64,000 nt of DNA from Sphaerotilus hippei. GTDB taxonomy: Bacteria > Pseudomonadota > Gammaproteobacteria > Burkholderiales > Burkholderiaceae_C. Below are positions 25,924 through 36,177 of the stretch, one piece after another. The translations under genes and the position numbers were made by a program. The stretch spans positions 1 to 64,000 of the forward strand of contig NZ_QJJS01000002.1 in NCBI RefSeq assembly GCF_003201595.1, in the 5' to 3' direction. Under the pieces are notes generated by a model. That model worked only from the letters and a program-made list of their open reading frames with translations, did no database searches and was not told the DNA's origin. How positions within the stretch are numbered: position 1 is the stretch's first letter; each line of letters opens with the position of its first letter.

Positions 25924-27255
25924 TCAGGCCGCGATCGCCGCGGCGGCCTCGCCACCGTGGGCGAAGTAGTAGTGCACCCGGTCACGCGGCGACAGGTAGT
26001 CCAGCGTCGCCCGCGGCAGGTGCTGCGGATGCAGGCTGCGGCGGATCGACAGGGTCGCATGGTCCTTCAGGTGCAGCAGCAGCGCCACGTCCCGGTCCAC
26101 CTTCGGGTCGTGCACGACCACGCTGGGCTTGAGCGGATGGGCCGGCTGCACGCCGGTCACCAGCGCGTGGCGGCCGTCGCTGAGCTCGACCACCGAGCCC
26201 GGCGGGTAGACGCCCATCAGCTTGACGAAGCCGGCCAGCACCGAGTGGTCGAGCTTGCCGCGCATCTGCGCGAACAGCAGCGCCTGGGCCTCGTGCGGCG
26301 TGCGGCCGATGCTGCCCTGGCGCGGGTTGCACAGGCGGTCGTACTGGTCGACCAGCGCCACCACGCGCGCGGGCAGCGCGATCTCGTCGCCCTTCAGGCC
26401 CTGCGGCAGGCCGGAGCCGTCCTGCAGCTCGTGGTGCTGGGCCAGGATGCGCAGCGCCACCGGGTCCATGCCCATGGCCATGCCCAGGCGCACGCCCTGA
26501 GCCACGTGCTCGCGGCGCTCGCGCAGCACCATCGTGGTCTGGTCGGGGCTGACGTTGCGCAGGTGCTCGGGCAGCAGGTGCTTGCCGATGTCGTGCATCA
26601 GCGCGCCCAGTGCCACCGAGTTCAGCTGCGCCTCGGGCAGGCCGATGAAACGCGCCAGCATCAGTGCCAGCACCGCCACGTTGATCGCATGCTGCGAGGC
26701 GGCGGTGCCCGCGGCCTCGCCGAGCACGCGCAGCGTGGTGTGCTCGTCGTGCATCATGTCCTCGACCAGCTCGCCCGCCAGCGCCTGCGCGGTCTCGTGG
26801 GCGGTGGCCGGGTCGCGCACCACCTCGCGGGTCACGCCCAGCCAGGCGCTCGAGGCCACCGCATGGGCACGCTCGCAGCGCTGCAGGCTCAGCCGCTGAG
26901 CCGAGAGCAGCGCGCGGCGGCGGGCCCGCTCGGGGTCTTGCGTCGCGACGGCCGGGCGGGTGGACTCGGGCGTGACGGTCGGCGCCGTGTCGGCCGGGGT
27001 GACGACCGGCTCCGGTGCGGCCGCGGCCGGCGGCACGACGGCGAAGGCCGCCGGATCGCTCAGGTCGCGCCTCACCTTGACCTGCTTGAGGCCGAGCTGG
27101 CGCAGCGTGCCGATCTGGTCGGTGTGGTCGAGCCGGAAGCGGCTGCGCGAGAAGGGGTGGTCCAGCCAGCCCAGCTCCAGGTGCACGAACATGCCCAGGC
27201 GCAGGGACTCGGTGTCGATCAGCAGGATGTTGTCGTCGGCGCGGTCGAAGATCAT
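25924..27255 (-). CDS. HD-GYP domain protein with DUF3391 N-terminus (GYP reads GLP)
   Basis: This 443-residue protein has a DUF3391-like N-terminal region (RLGMFVHLELGWLDHPFSRSRF), a variable Pro/Ala linker near residues 80-120, and an HD-GYP domain of the c-di-GMP phosphodiesterase class. The catalytic HD is present (LMHDIGKHLLPEHL), and the second metal site (QHHELQDGSGLP) too, but the name-giving GYP is GLP. GYP variants can still be active, so the effect is uncertain. No membrane helix is visible. It lies 120 bases downstream of tolA and 14 bases upstream of the PAS-GGDEF-EAL gene, forming a c-di-GMP pair. Confidence 0.88.
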   Translation of the reverse strand: MIFDRADDNILLIDTESLRLGMFVHLELGWLDHPFSRSRFRLDHTDQIGTLRQLGLKQVKVRRDLSDPAAFAVVPPAAAAPEPVVTPADTAPTVTPESTRPAVATQDPERARRRALLSAQRLSLQRCERAHAVASSAWLGVTREVVRDPATAHETAQALAGELVEDMMHDEHTTLRVLGEAAGTAASQHAINVAVLALMLARFIGLPEAQLNSVALGALMHDIGKHLLPEHLRNVSPDQTTMVLRERREHVAQGVRLGMAMGMDPVALRILAQHHELQDGSGLPQGLKGDEIALPARVVALVDQYDRLCNPRQGSIGRTPHEAQALLFAQMRGKLDHSVLAGFVKLMGVYPPGSVVELSDGRHALVTGVQPAHPLKPSVVVHDPKVDRDVALLLHLKDHATLSIRRSLHPQHLPRATLDYLSPRDRVHYYFAHGGEAAAAIAA

Positions 27256-27375
27256 GGAGGGGGCAGTCGGCGGTGTCCGGAACCGTCCGGACCTGCCAGC
27301 TTTATCGGAGCCCCCTCCGGCCGACTTGAGACGCCCCCCCCGAATGGTGGAAGCGGCGTCCCGGGCCGACCCGCC

Positions 27376-28737
27376 TCAGCGCCGCAGCGGGAAGGTGATG
27401 ATCATGCGCGGCGGGATGCTGCCGTCGACGTCACGCGGCAGGATCTCCGTGCGCTCGACGGCCCGCACGACGGCCTGGTCCCACTCCGCCAGGCCGCTGG
27501 AGCGGATCAGCTTGCTGTTGAGGATGGTGCCGTCGGGCGCCACCTTCAGCTCCACCTCGGCGGCCACGCCCGGGGTGATCGGTCCGGCATAGATCACGTT
27601 GGGCTGGATGCGCGCCCGCACCCGGCCTTCGTAGCCCGCGCTCGGGCCCGACGACTGGGCCGCGCTGCCCCCGCCCGAGCCAGTGCCCGACGGGCTGCCC
27701 TTGCTGCCGGCGGCGCCGGAGCCGGTGCCCGAACCACTGCCACCGCTGCCGCCCGAGCCGCTGCCGCCGAGCTGGCGGTTCATGCGCTCGATCTGCTCGG
27801 CCCGCTGGCGGGCGATGCGCTCCTTCTCGGCCTTGGCGTCGGCGGCCGCGGCCGCCTTGTCGCGCTCGGCGTCCTTGCGATCCTGGGCCTTGCGCTCGTC
27901 GGCCTTCTTCTGGTCGGCCGCGGCCGCCTGGCGTTCCGCCGCCTTCTTCGCCTCGGCCTTGCGGTCCTCGGCCTTCTTCTCTTCCGCCTTCTTCGCTTCA
28001 GCCTTCTGGGCCTCGAGCTTCTTCTGCTCGGCGGCCTTGCGTTCGGCCGCCTTGCGGTCTTGCGCCTTCTGTTCCTCGGCCTTCTTCTCCTCGGCCCGGC
28101 GATCGGCCGCCTTCTGCTCGGCGAGCTTGCGGTCGGCCGCCGCCTTGCGCTCGGCGGCCTGGCGATCGGCTTCCTGCCGGGCTTCCTTCTTCTTCTGCGC
28201 CTCGAGCTTCTCGGCCTTCTCCTCCTTCAGCCGGCGGGCCTGCTCACGCTCGCGCTCTTCGCGGGCCTCACGTTCGGCGGCCTTGCGGCGCTCGGCCTGG
28301 CGCAGCGCGATGTCGGCCTCACGCTGCTCGGCCGGTGACGGCGCGGGGGGCACGGCACGCAGCGGCGGGGCCGGTGGCGCCTTGGGAGGGGGCGGTGGCG
28401 GCGGGGGTGGAGGGGGCGGCGGTGCGGGCACCGGCGCCGGGCTGGGCCGGGGTGCGGGCACCGGGATCGGCGGGGGCGGTGGCTCGGGGGCCGGCGCGGC
28501 CGGGGCGCCCCCTTCGTCGGCGGCCGCGGCGACCTGCGGGATCGACGACCACAGCTCGGCGCTGGCAGTGGGCACGTCGCTGCGGCGCCACTGCACGCCC
28601 AGCGCCAGCGCGGCCACCAGTCCGACGTGCACGGCCAGGGCCAGCGCGGTGCCGCGGCCGTTGGCGTCGACCGACGGGGGCTGGCGCAGGGCATCGTGCC
28701 CGGCGCCACGATCGGCGGAGACGAGGGGATCGTGCAA
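27376..28737 (-). CDS. tolA: TolA, cell envelope integrity protein
   Basis: The 453-residue protein shows the three-part TolA layout. One N-terminal membrane helix (LALAVHVGLVAALALGV) links to TolQ/TolR. A polyproline patch near residues 75-125 leads into a long Ala/Lys/Glu-rich helix (about 130-310), then a Gly/Ser linker. The C-terminal ~90 residues are the TonB-like domain (RVRARIQPNVIYAG, SGLAEWDQAVVRAVE) that contacts Pal or TolB in the periplasm. It spans the periplasm to pull the outer membrane in during division. It follows tolR by two bases. tolB and pal, which usually come next, are missing here and are replaced by c-di-GMP genes. Confidence 0.93.
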   Translation of the reverse strand: MHDPLVSADRGAGHDALRQPPSVDANGRGTALALAVHVGLVAALALGVQWRRSDVPTASAELWSSIPQVAAAADEGGAPAAPAPEPPPPPIPVPAPRPSPAPVPAPPPPPPPPPPPPPKAPPAPPLRAVPPAPSPAEQREADIALRQAERRKAAEREAREEREREQARRLKEEKAEKLEAQKKKEARQEADRQAAERKAAADRKLAEQKAADRRAEEKKAEEQKAQDRKAAERKAAEQKKLEAQKAEAKKAEEKKAEDRKAEAKKAAERQAAAADQKKADERKAQDRKDAERDKAAAAADAKAEKERIARQRAEQIERMNRQLGGSGSGGSGGSGSGTGSGAAGSKGSPSGTGSGGGSAAQSSGPSAGYEGRVRARIQPNVIYAGPITPGVAAEVELKVAPDGTILNSKLIRSSGLAEWDQAVVRAVERTEILPRDVDGSIPPRMIITFPLRR

Positions 28738-28739
28738 GT

Positions 28740-29198
<459 letters not shown>

Positions 29199-29211
29199 GC
29201 CGGACTCCGGC

Positions 29212-29915
<704 letters not shown>

Positions 29916-29919
<4 letters not shown>

Positions 29920-30407
29920 GTGAGGGGGATCTGTTCAAGAAGGAGGTTGGGGATGCGGCGCGGACGGAAGTTCAGTGCGTCGACGCAGCCGATGCGGATG
30001 CGACCCTGGCAGAGCAGCTCGCCACCGAGCCAGGCTTCCTGCTCGATGACCAGGCTCGCCCCGCCGGATTCGACCACCTTGACGGTCACTTCCAGCAGGT
30101 CGTCCAGGCGGCCCGGGCGCAGGTAACGGACCGAAGTATCGGTGACGATGAACATCGTGCCCGTCTCGGCGCGCAGCTGCTCCTGCGAGAAGCCCAGGCC
30201 GCGCAGCCATTCGGTGCGGGCGCGCTCGAAGAACTTCAGGTAGTTGGCGTAGAAGACCACGCCACCCGCGTCGGTGTCCTCCCAGTACACCCGCACCGGC
30301 CAGCGGCAGTGCACCGCGGTGGTCGAGCTGACGCTCAGCGCGGCCACGGGCAGGCGCGGGGACGGGTCGGAGGCGGCCGGGACGCGGGACGGATCGGATG
30401 GGCTCAT
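29916..30407 (-). CDS. ybgC: YbgC, Tol-Pal-associated acyl-CoA thioesterase
   Basis: The 163-residue hot-dog-fold protein contains the active-site signature VYWEDTDAGGVVFYANYL with the catalytic aspartate. The family cleaves short acyl-CoA or acyl-ACP thioesters and is linked to phospholipid metabolism. As in most proteobacteria it begins the tol operon, overlapping tolQ by four bases. About 35 N-terminal residues (rich in Ser, Pro and Ala) precede the fold, so the true start may be further in. The kinase gene ends 39 bases upstream without a terminator between. Confidence 0.93.
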
Positions 30408-30446
30408 GGTGTGCAGTCGGTGTGCGGGGCGATGATCTCCATGACC

Positions 30447-31607
30447 TCAGCCCAGGGCCGCGATCAGGAGTGCTGCCAGCAAGCTGAGGGCCAGGGCCGC
30501 CAATATCAAGCGCCGGGGGCCCGGACGGCCCGCATTCTGCACCGGCACCGGCACCGGCACCGGCACCGCCTGAGCCTGAGCCTGAGCCTGAGGCGGGCCG
30601 TCGACCGTCACCGTCGCCGTCACGGCCGGGCAGGGGGCGGTGTCGCTGCCGTTGCCGTTGCCGGGCGTGCCGTCGGCGCCACCCCCGTCACCGGCGGCGG
30701 TCTGCTGGCTGGCCAGCCAGGTCCGCAGGTCGCGGGCGAGCGCGCCGGCCGTGCGGTGGCGCCGCGCCGGGTCGGGATCGAGCGCCTGCAGCGTGATGCG
30801 CTCCAGTGCGGCGGGCAGGGTCGGGTCCCGCTGGCAGGGCGGCACCACACGGCCGGCCAGCACCGCGGCCTCGATCTCCGCCAGCGTCCTGCCCTGGAAC
30901 GGCCGCTGGCCGGTCAGCAGCTCGTAGAGCACGACGCCCAGCGAATGGATGTCGCTGCGGGCGTCGCAGGGCCAGCCCCGGTACTGCTCCGGCGCGGCGT
31001 AGTGGGGCGAACCCCGCGCCGGTCCGCCCTCGTCGTGGCGGTGCAGCAGGCGGGCGATGCCGAAGTCCAGCACCATCGGCCGGGTGCGCCCGACCATGAA
31101 GAGGTTGGCCGGCTTGATGTCCTGGTGGATGACCCCCTTGCTGTGGGCATAACCCAGCGCATCGGCCACCCGCCGCACGATCAGCGCGGCCTGCTCCGGC
31201 CGGGCTCGCCAGCCACGCCGCAGCAGCGCCCCCAGGTCCTGGCCGTGCAGCAGCTCCATCGTGATGTAGGCGCCTTCGGCGCTGATGCCCGCGTCGTGCA
31301 CCGTGACGATGTGGGCATGGCTGAGCCGGGCGACCGTGCGCGCCTCGTCGAGCACCTGCTGCACCGCCTGCTCGCGGGCCGGCCCGCACCGGTGCAGCGA
31401 CAGCGTCTTGAAGGCGACCCGGCGCATCAGCAGCGTGTCCTCGGCCTCCCAGACGGTGCCCAGCGCCCCTTCGCCGAGCCGGCGGATCAGGCGGTAGCGT
31501 TCGCCGACCGGCTCGGGCACGTCGACGGGCGGGCGCTCCAGCCGCGGCGTGTGCTCGAAGGCCTCGACGCCCGCAGGTCGCGCCGCCGGGGGCTGGTCGA
31601 TCCTCAT
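30447..31607 (-). CDS. Tail-anchored Ser/Thr protein kinase with HQD catalytic loop
   Basis: Starting at the ATG at 31607 ([13 protein letters not shown]), the 386-residue protein has a Hanks-type kinase domain from about 38 to 290: glycine loop RLGEGALGTVWEAED, ATP lysine K67, E88, catalytic loop HQDIKPANLF with D163, and DFG at 181-183. HRD is changed to HQD, which makes it a non-RD kinase that may not need loop phosphorylation. A low-complexity linker of AQ and PV repeats, encoded by exact 6-base repeats (30541-30593), leads to a single C-terminal membrane helix (LILAALALSLLAALLIAAL), so it is probably tail-anchored to the inner membrane. Its start overlaps the aminotransferase stop (ATGA); ybgC follows. 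Confidence 0.88.
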   Translation of the reverse strand: MRIDQPPAARPAGVEAFEHTPRLERPPVDVPEPVGERYRLIRRLGEGALGTVWEAEDTLLMRRVAFKTLSLHRCGPAREQAVQQVLDEARTVARLSHAHIVTVHDAGISAEGAYITMELLHGQDLGALLRRGWRARPEQAALIVRRVADALGYAHSKGVIHQDIKPANLFMVGRTRPMVLDFGIARLLHRHDEGGPARGSPHYAAPEQYRGWPCDARSDIHSLGVVLYELLTGQRPFQGRTLAEIEAAVLAGRVVPPCQRDPTLPAALERITLQALDPDPARRHRTAGALARDLRTWLASQQTAAGDGGGADGTPGNGNGSDTAPCPAVTATVTVDGPPQAQAQAQAVPVPVPVPVQNAGRPGPRRLILAALALSLLAALLIAALG

Positions 31608-32818
31608 GCGCGGCCGAGGGCCCGTCCCAGCCGGCGCACGGCTTCCTCGAGGCTGTCCATGCTGCTGGCGAACGACAGCCGGGCGTAGCGGCCGGTGTCG
31701 GCATGGCCGAAGTCCCGTCCCGGCGTCAGTGCCACATGGGCCCGCTCCATCATGTCGAAGCAGAAGTCCCAGCTGCTGGCGGCATGGGCGCTGGTGTCGA
31801 ACCAGACGTAGAAGGCACCGTCGGGCGGCACCGGCACGTCCAGGCCCAGGCGCTGCAGCGCCGGCACGATGAAGTCGCGGCGCCTGCGCAGCTCGTCGCG
31901 GCGGCGTTCGCATTCCTGCAGCGTCGCGGGCTCGAAGCAGGCCAGCGCCGCCTGCTGGGCGATCGTGGACGGGCAGATGTAGAGGTTCTGCGCCAGCTTC
32001 TCGATCGCCGGCACCAGCGCGGGCGGCAGCACCAGCCAGCCCAGCCGCCAGCCGGTCATGCCGAAGTACTTCGAGAAGCTGTTGACCACCAGCACGTCCT
32101 CGCCGAGCGCCAGCGCGCTGCGGGGCGTCTGCTGCTCGTAGCTCAGGCCGAGGTAGATCTCGTCGACCACGGTGCAGCCACCGCGGGCCCGCACGGTCTC
32201 GACGATGCCCTGCAGCGCCTCGGGCGTGATCGAGGTGCCGGTCGGGTTGGACGGCGAGGCCAGCATCACGCCCCGGGTGGCCGGGCCCCAGTGGGCGGCC
32301 ACGCTGGCGGCGTCGAGCTGGAAACGCTGCGCCGCGGTCGTGGGCAGCAGCCGGGCCGAACCGCCGCAGGCGCTGACGAAGTGCCGGTTGCAGGGGTAGC
32401 ACGGGTCGGGCATCAGCCATTCGTCACCGGGCTCGACCAGCGCGCTGCACAGCAGCTGCAGCGCCGCCGACGCGCCGGCGGTCACGACGATGCGCTGCGC
32501 ATCGATGGCCAGGCCCCAGCGCTGCGCGTACCAGCGCGACAGCGCCTCGCGCAGCGTGGCGAGGCCGGCGGCCGGGGTGTACTGGGTCAGTCCGCGCTCG
32601 AGGCTGTGCTGCGCCGCGGCCACCACCGCGGCCGGTGCGGTGCAGTCCGGCTCGCCGATGTTCAGGTAGATCATCGGCGTGCCCCCGAGGGCCGGGTCGC
32701 AGGCCGGGCTGCGCGCGATGACATCGGCCGCCTTGGCACATTCCATCACCCAGAAGGGCTCGATCAGCCCGACCCGGCTGGCCAGCCGCGGGGGCCGTGC
32801 CATCGCTGCAGCGTTCAC
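31604..32818 (-). CDS. Class I/II PLP-dependent aminotransferase
   Basis: The 404-residue enzyme has the fold-type I pattern: [26 protein letters not shown], the nucleotide-like [11 protein letters not shown], the PLP lysine in [16 protein letters not shown], and a C-terminal [14 protein letters not shown]. The substrate amino acid cannot be read off; aspartate/alanine-type specificity is common for this subgroup. The GTG at 32818 overlaps the nusB stop (GTGA); an ATG at 32803 (MARPPRL) is an alternative. It lies inside the riboflavin-nusB-kinase-tol run of genes. Confidence 0.88.
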   Translation of the reverse strand: MNAAAMARPPRLASRVGLIEPFWVMECAKAADVIARSPACDPALGGTPMIYLNIGEPDCTAPAAVVAAAQHSLERGLTQYTPAAGLATLREALSRWYAQRWGLAIDAQRIVVTAGASAALQLLCSALVEPGDEWLMPDPCYPCNRHFVSACGGSARLLPTTAAQRFQLDAASVAAHWGPATRGVMLASPSNPTGTSITPEALQGIVETVRARGGCTVVDEIYLGLSYEQQTPRSALALGEDVLVVNSFSKYFGMTGWRLGWLVLPPALVPAIEKLAQNLYICPSTIAQQAALACFEPATLQECERRRDELRRRRDFIVPALQRLGLDVPVPPDGAFYVWFDTSAHAASSWDFCFDMMERAHVALTPGRDFGHADTGRYARLSFASSMDSLEEAVRRLGRALGRA

Positions 32819-33315
32819 CGGCCGCGCCGGGGCGCTGCGGCCACCTCGGCCGGCCGCAGCGCCGCGGCGGCCTTGTCCAGCACGCCGTTGACGTACTTGT
32901 GCCCGTCGGTGCCGCCGAAGGACTTGGCCAGCTCGACCGCCTCGTTGATCGCGACCTTGTAGGGCACGTCCAGGCAGTGCTTGAGCTCGTAGAGCCCGAT
33001 CAGCAGCACGCCGTGCTCGACCGGCGAGAGCTCGGCCACGGTGCGGTCCAGGTGCGGGGCCAGCAGCGCGTCGAGCTCGTCGCGCTGGGCGATGCAGCCG
33101 TGCAGCAGCGCGTCGAAGTGGGCGACATCGGCCTTGCCGAATTCGTCCTGCTCACGCATGTGCGCGTCGACCACGCCGGGGTCGGCGCGGTTGATCTGCC
33201 ATTCGTACAGGCCCTGCAGCGCCAGTTCGCGCGAACGCCGCCGCGCGGACTTGGGGCGCACGCCCTGAGCGGGCGCACGGGCGCGGGAGGTGTCGGGTGG
33301 GGTCGGTTGATTCAA
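32815..33315 (-). CDS. nusB: NusB transcription antitermination protein
   Basis: The start is read as the TTG at 33315, which overlaps the ribH stop (TTGA) and gives 166 residues beginning [15 protein letters not shown]. The NusB core follows: [53 protein letters not shown] and [11 protein letters not shown]. NusB binds boxA RNA with NusE (S10) to prevent early termination of rRNA transcripts. ribH-nusB coupling is widespread in proteobacteria. Longer upstream readings run antisense through ribH-coding sequence and were rejected. Confidence 0.94.
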   Translation of the reverse strand: MNQPTPPDTSRARAPAQGVRPKSARRRSRELALQGLYEWQINRADPGVVDAHMREQDEFGKADVAHFDALLHGCIAQRDELDALLAPHLDRTVAELSPVEHGVLLIGLYELKHCLDVPYKVAINEAVELAKSFGGTDGHKYVNGVLDKAAAALRPAEVAAAPRRGR

Positions 33316-33776
33316 GAGAGGTCTTCCAGCAGATTGGCCATTTCGACCGCCACGCGGGCCGCATCGCGGCCCTTCTCGTCGACCCGGGCCCAGGCCTGGG
33401 CGTCGTTCTCGACGGTGAGGATGGCGTTGGCGATCGGCATGCCGTGGTCCAGCGCCACGCGGGTCACGCCCGCGCCGCTTTCGTTGGCCACGAGTTCGAA
33501 GTGGTAGGTCTCGCCGCGGATGATGCAACCCACGGCGATCAGCGCGTCATGGTCCTTGCTCTCGGCCAGGGCCTGCAGGGCGATGGGCACTTCCAGCGCG
33601 CCCGGCACGGTGACCTTGCGGATGTGCCTGGGCTGCACGCCGAGCGCGGTCAGCTCGGCGATGCAGGTCTCGGCCAGCTTGTCGGTGAGGGCCGCGTTGA
33701 AGCGGGCCTGGACCAGGCCGATCCTCAGGTCCTTGCCATCGAGTTCGGCCGTCAGGCCCTTGTCTGCGCCTTGCAT
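33312..33776 (-). CDS. ribH: 6,7-dimethyl-8-ribityllumazine synthase
   Basis: This 154-residue enzyme joins the pyrimidine product of RibD to dihydroxybutanone phosphate, the penultimate step of riboflavin synthesis, as a large oligomer in the cytoplasm. Conserved segments include [46 protein letters not shown] and [16 protein letters not shown], where the histidine is the probable acid-base. It lies 49 bases after ribBX and is coupled to nusB by a TTGA overlap. Confidence 0.95.
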   Translation of the reverse strand: MQGADKGLTAELDGKDLRIGLVQARFNAALTDKLAETCIAELTALGVQPRHIRKVTVPGALEVPIALQALAESKDHDALIAVGCIIRGETYHFELVANESGAGVTRVALDHGMPIANAILTVENDAQAWARVDEKGRDAARVAVEMANLLEDLS

Positions 33777-33825
33777 GGGTGTCTTTCCGGGTCGGGGAGG
33801 GGAGGCAGGCGACGGGGCGCCGGGT

Positions 33826-34923
33826 TCAGGCGCCGGGGCCGGTGGGCAGGAAGCCGGTGACTTCCAGCCCGTAGCCGGTCATGCTGGGCATGCGGCGGCG
33901 GTTGCTCATCAGCTTCATGCGGCGCACGCCGAGGTCGAGCAGGATCTGCACGCCCACGCCGTAGGTGCGCAGGTCCATCGTGGTGCGGGGCGGCTCGCTC
34001 GAGCCGGCTTGCAGCTGGCCCGTCAGGATGTCGGCATCGCAGCCGCCATTGAGCAGCACCGCGACCCCCTTGCCGGTCTCCTGCAGCGTCGTCAGCGCAC
34101 GCGGCAGCGACCACGAGTGGGCGCTGCCCTCGACGTCGAGCAGGTCGAGCACGGACAGCGGCTCGTGCACCCGCACCAGCACCTCGTCCTCGGCGCTCCA
34201 CTGCCCGACGCTCAGCGCCAGGTGGACCTGGCCGCTGCGGTCGCGGAAGCTGGTGCCGGTGAAACGGCCCCAGGGCGTCTGCATCTCGCGCGAGCCCAGG
34301 CGCTCGATCAGGCTCTCGTTGCGGCTGCGGTGGCTGATCAGGTCGGCGATGGTGCCGATCTTCAGGCCGTGCTCGAGCGCGAAGGCCTCGAGGTCGGGCA
34401 GGCGGGCCATCGTGCCGTCGTCGTTCATGACCTCGCAGATCACCGAGGCGGGCGACAGCCCGGCCATGCGCGCCAGGTCGCAGCCGGCTTCGGTGTGGCC
34501 GGCGCGCATCAGCACGCCACCGTCCTGGGCCTGCAGCGGGAAGATGTGGCCGGGCTGCACGAGGTCGGCCGGGCGGGTGTCCCTGGCCACGGCCACCTGC
34601 ACCGTGCGTGCCCGGTCGGCGGCCGAGATGCCGGTGCTCACGCCGGTGGCGGCCTCGATCGACACGGTGAAGGCCGTGCCGTGCTTGGTGCCGTTGCGCG
34701 TGGCCATCGGGGGCAGCTGCAGGTATTCGCAGCGCTCTCGCGTCATCGTCAGGCAGATCAGTCCGCGGCCGTGCTTGGCCATGAAGTTGATGGCCTCGGG
34801 CGTGACCAGATCGGCCGCCATCACGAGGTCGCCCTCGTTCTCGCGGTCTTCTTCGTCGACCAGGATGACCATGCGGCCAGCGGCCAGTTCGGCGACCAGC
34901 TCGGAAACAGGAGATATAGCCAT
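33826..34923 (-). CDS. ribBX: RibBX: DHBP synthase fused to a degenerate GTP cyclohydrolase II domain
   Basis: The 365-residue protein has an intact N-terminal 3,4-dihydroxy-2-butanone-4-phosphate synthase domain: [17 protein letters not shown] holds the metal-binding acids, with [15 protein letters not shown] and [16 protein letters not shown] further on. The C-terminal half aligns with GTP cyclohydrolase II ([19 protein letters not shown]) but lacks the three zinc cysteines of the usual SxCLTGDxxGSxRCDCG stretch, so it is probably not a cyclohydrolase. Such RibBX proteins are known in betaproteobacteria. A separate ribA should exist elsewhere. It lies 28 bases after ribD. Confidence 0.93.
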   Translation of the reverse strand: MAISPVSELVAELAAGRMVILVDEEDRENEGDLVMAADLVTPEAINFMAKHGRGLICLTMTRERCEYLQLPPMATRNGTKHGTAFTVSIEAATGVSTGISAADRARTVQVAVARDTRPADLVQPGHIFPLQAQDGGVLMRAGHTEAGCDLARMAGLSPASVICEVMNDDGTMARLPDLEAFALEHGLKIGTIADLISHRSRNESLIERLGSREMQTPWGRFTGTSFRDRSGQVHLALSVGQWSAEDEVLVRVHEPLSVLDLLDVEGSAHSWSLPRALTTLQETGKGVAVLLNGGCDADILTGQLQAGSSEPPRTTMDLRTYGVGVQILLDLGVRRMKLMSNRRRMPSMTGYGLEVTGFLPTGPGA

Positions 34924-34951
34924 GCCGCGATTGTAGGCGGGCAGGGGGGCC

Positions 34952-36124
34952 TCAGCTCGCCAGCCAGCTCAGGTCCTGATCCGCGGGGCGGGCGATCAGG
35001 CGCAGGTCGTCGCCGACCGGGCTCACCGACTGCCAGCGCAGCAGGCGGGCCTGCTCGAGCCGTTCGTAGGGACCGAGTGCGGCGAGCGGGCGGCCCGGGC
35101 CGAGCAGGCTCGGGGCCAGGTAGAACAGGTACTCGTCGACCAGGCCGGCCTCGATCAGCGCCCCGGCGAGTTCGGCACCGGCCTCGACATGCAGCTCGTT
35201 GACCCCGCGCCGGGCCAGTTCCTGCAGCAGCGGGGGCAGTGCGGGGCGGCCCCGGGCGTCCGGGGTCGCCTCGAGCAGGGTCACCCGGCCCGCGGCCTCG
35301 GGCCGGTGGGGCAGGGACTGCCTCCAGCGGTCCTGCTCGGCGGGCGAGGCCAGGGTGCAGATCAGCGTCTCGCCGGGGCCGTCCAGCAGGCGGGCGCCCA
35401 CCGGCGTGCGCAGCCGGCTGTCGAGCACGACCCGCCAGGGCTGGCGCGGGGTCGGCACCAGGCGCACGTCCAGCCCCGGATCGTCGGCCAGCACGGTGCC
35501 GATGCCGGTGAGCACCGCCGAGGCGCGGCGGCGCCAGGCGTGGCCGTCGGCCCGCGCGGCCGGGCCGGTGATCCACTGGCTGACTCCGTTGGGCAGCGCC
35601 GTGCGGCCGTCGAGGCTGCCGGCCACCTTCAGTCGCACCCAGGGTCGCTGGCGCAGCACCCGCGACAGGAAACCGATGTTCTGCGCCCGCGCCTCGTCGG
35701 CCATCAGCCCGACCGAGGTCACGATGCCGGCCCGTGCCAGCCGGGCCAGGCCCTGGCCGGCCACCTGGGCAAACGGATCGACCAGCGCGGCGACCACGCG
35801 GCCGAGCCCGGCCTCGACCAGCGCGTCCGCGCAGGGCGGGGTGCGGCCATGGTGGGCGCAGGGCTCCAGCGTGACGTAGGCGGTCGCGCCGCGCAGGTCG
35901 TGGCCGGCCGCGCGGGCCTGGCGCATCGCCATCACCTCCGCATGCGGGCCGCCGGCCTGCTGCGTGTGGCCCTGGCCGAGCAGCTGGCCGTCGCGCCCGA
36001 CCAGCACGCAGCCCACCCGCGGGTTGGGATCGGTCAGGCCGATCGCCTGTTCGGCCTGGGCGATGGCCAGGGCCATCGCCGCCTGATCGGCCGGGCTGAA
36101 GGAGGAGGCGGGCGTGTGTGTCAT
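34952..36124 (-). CDS. ribD: RibD, riboflavin-specific deaminase/reductase
   Basis: From the ATG at 36124 this is a 390-residue bifunctional enzyme for the second and third steps of riboflavin synthesis. The N-terminal deaminase has the zinc ligands HAEVMAM and TLEPCAHHGRTPPC. The C-terminal reductase carries RLKVAGSLDGRTALPNGVSQWITG and LQELARRGVNELHVEAGAELAGAL. It is the first gene of the ribD-ribBX-ribH-nusB series. riboflavin synthase (ribE), often between ribD and ribBA, is not there. I saw no FMN riboswitch in the 53 bases before it. Confidence 0.94.
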   Translation of the reverse strand: MTHTPASSFSPADQAAMALAIAQAEQAIGLTDPNPRVGCVLVGRDGQLLGQGHTQQAGGPHAEVMAMRQARAAGHDLRGATAYVTLEPCAHHGRTPPCADALVEAGLGRVVAALVDPFAQVAGQGLARLARAGIVTSVGLMADEARAQNIGFLSRVLRQRPWVRLKVAGSLDGRTALPNGVSQWITGPAARADGHAWRRRASAVLTGIGTVLADDPGLDVRLVPTPRQPWRVVLDSRLRTPVGARLLDGPGETLICTLASPAEQDRWRQSLPHRPEAAGRVTLLEATPDARGRPALPPLLQELARRGVNELHVEAGAELAGALIEAGLVDEYLFYLAPSLLGPGRPLAALGPYERLEQARLLRWQSVSPVGDDLRLIARPADQDLSWLAS

Positions 36125-36177
36125 GGCCCGGATTGTCGGCCCGTGCCCGGGTGCCGTGGCCGTGGTGGCGCTCGGGT

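Noticed and set aside
28340-28480. Poly-proline/glycine repeat as a separate repeat element
   Set aside because: It is the proline-rich spacer of TolA, a normal coding feature, and not an independent DNA repeat.
36125-36177. FMN riboswitch before ribD
   Set aside because: Only 53 bases separate ribD from the neighbouring stop codon and no RFN-element core was seen.
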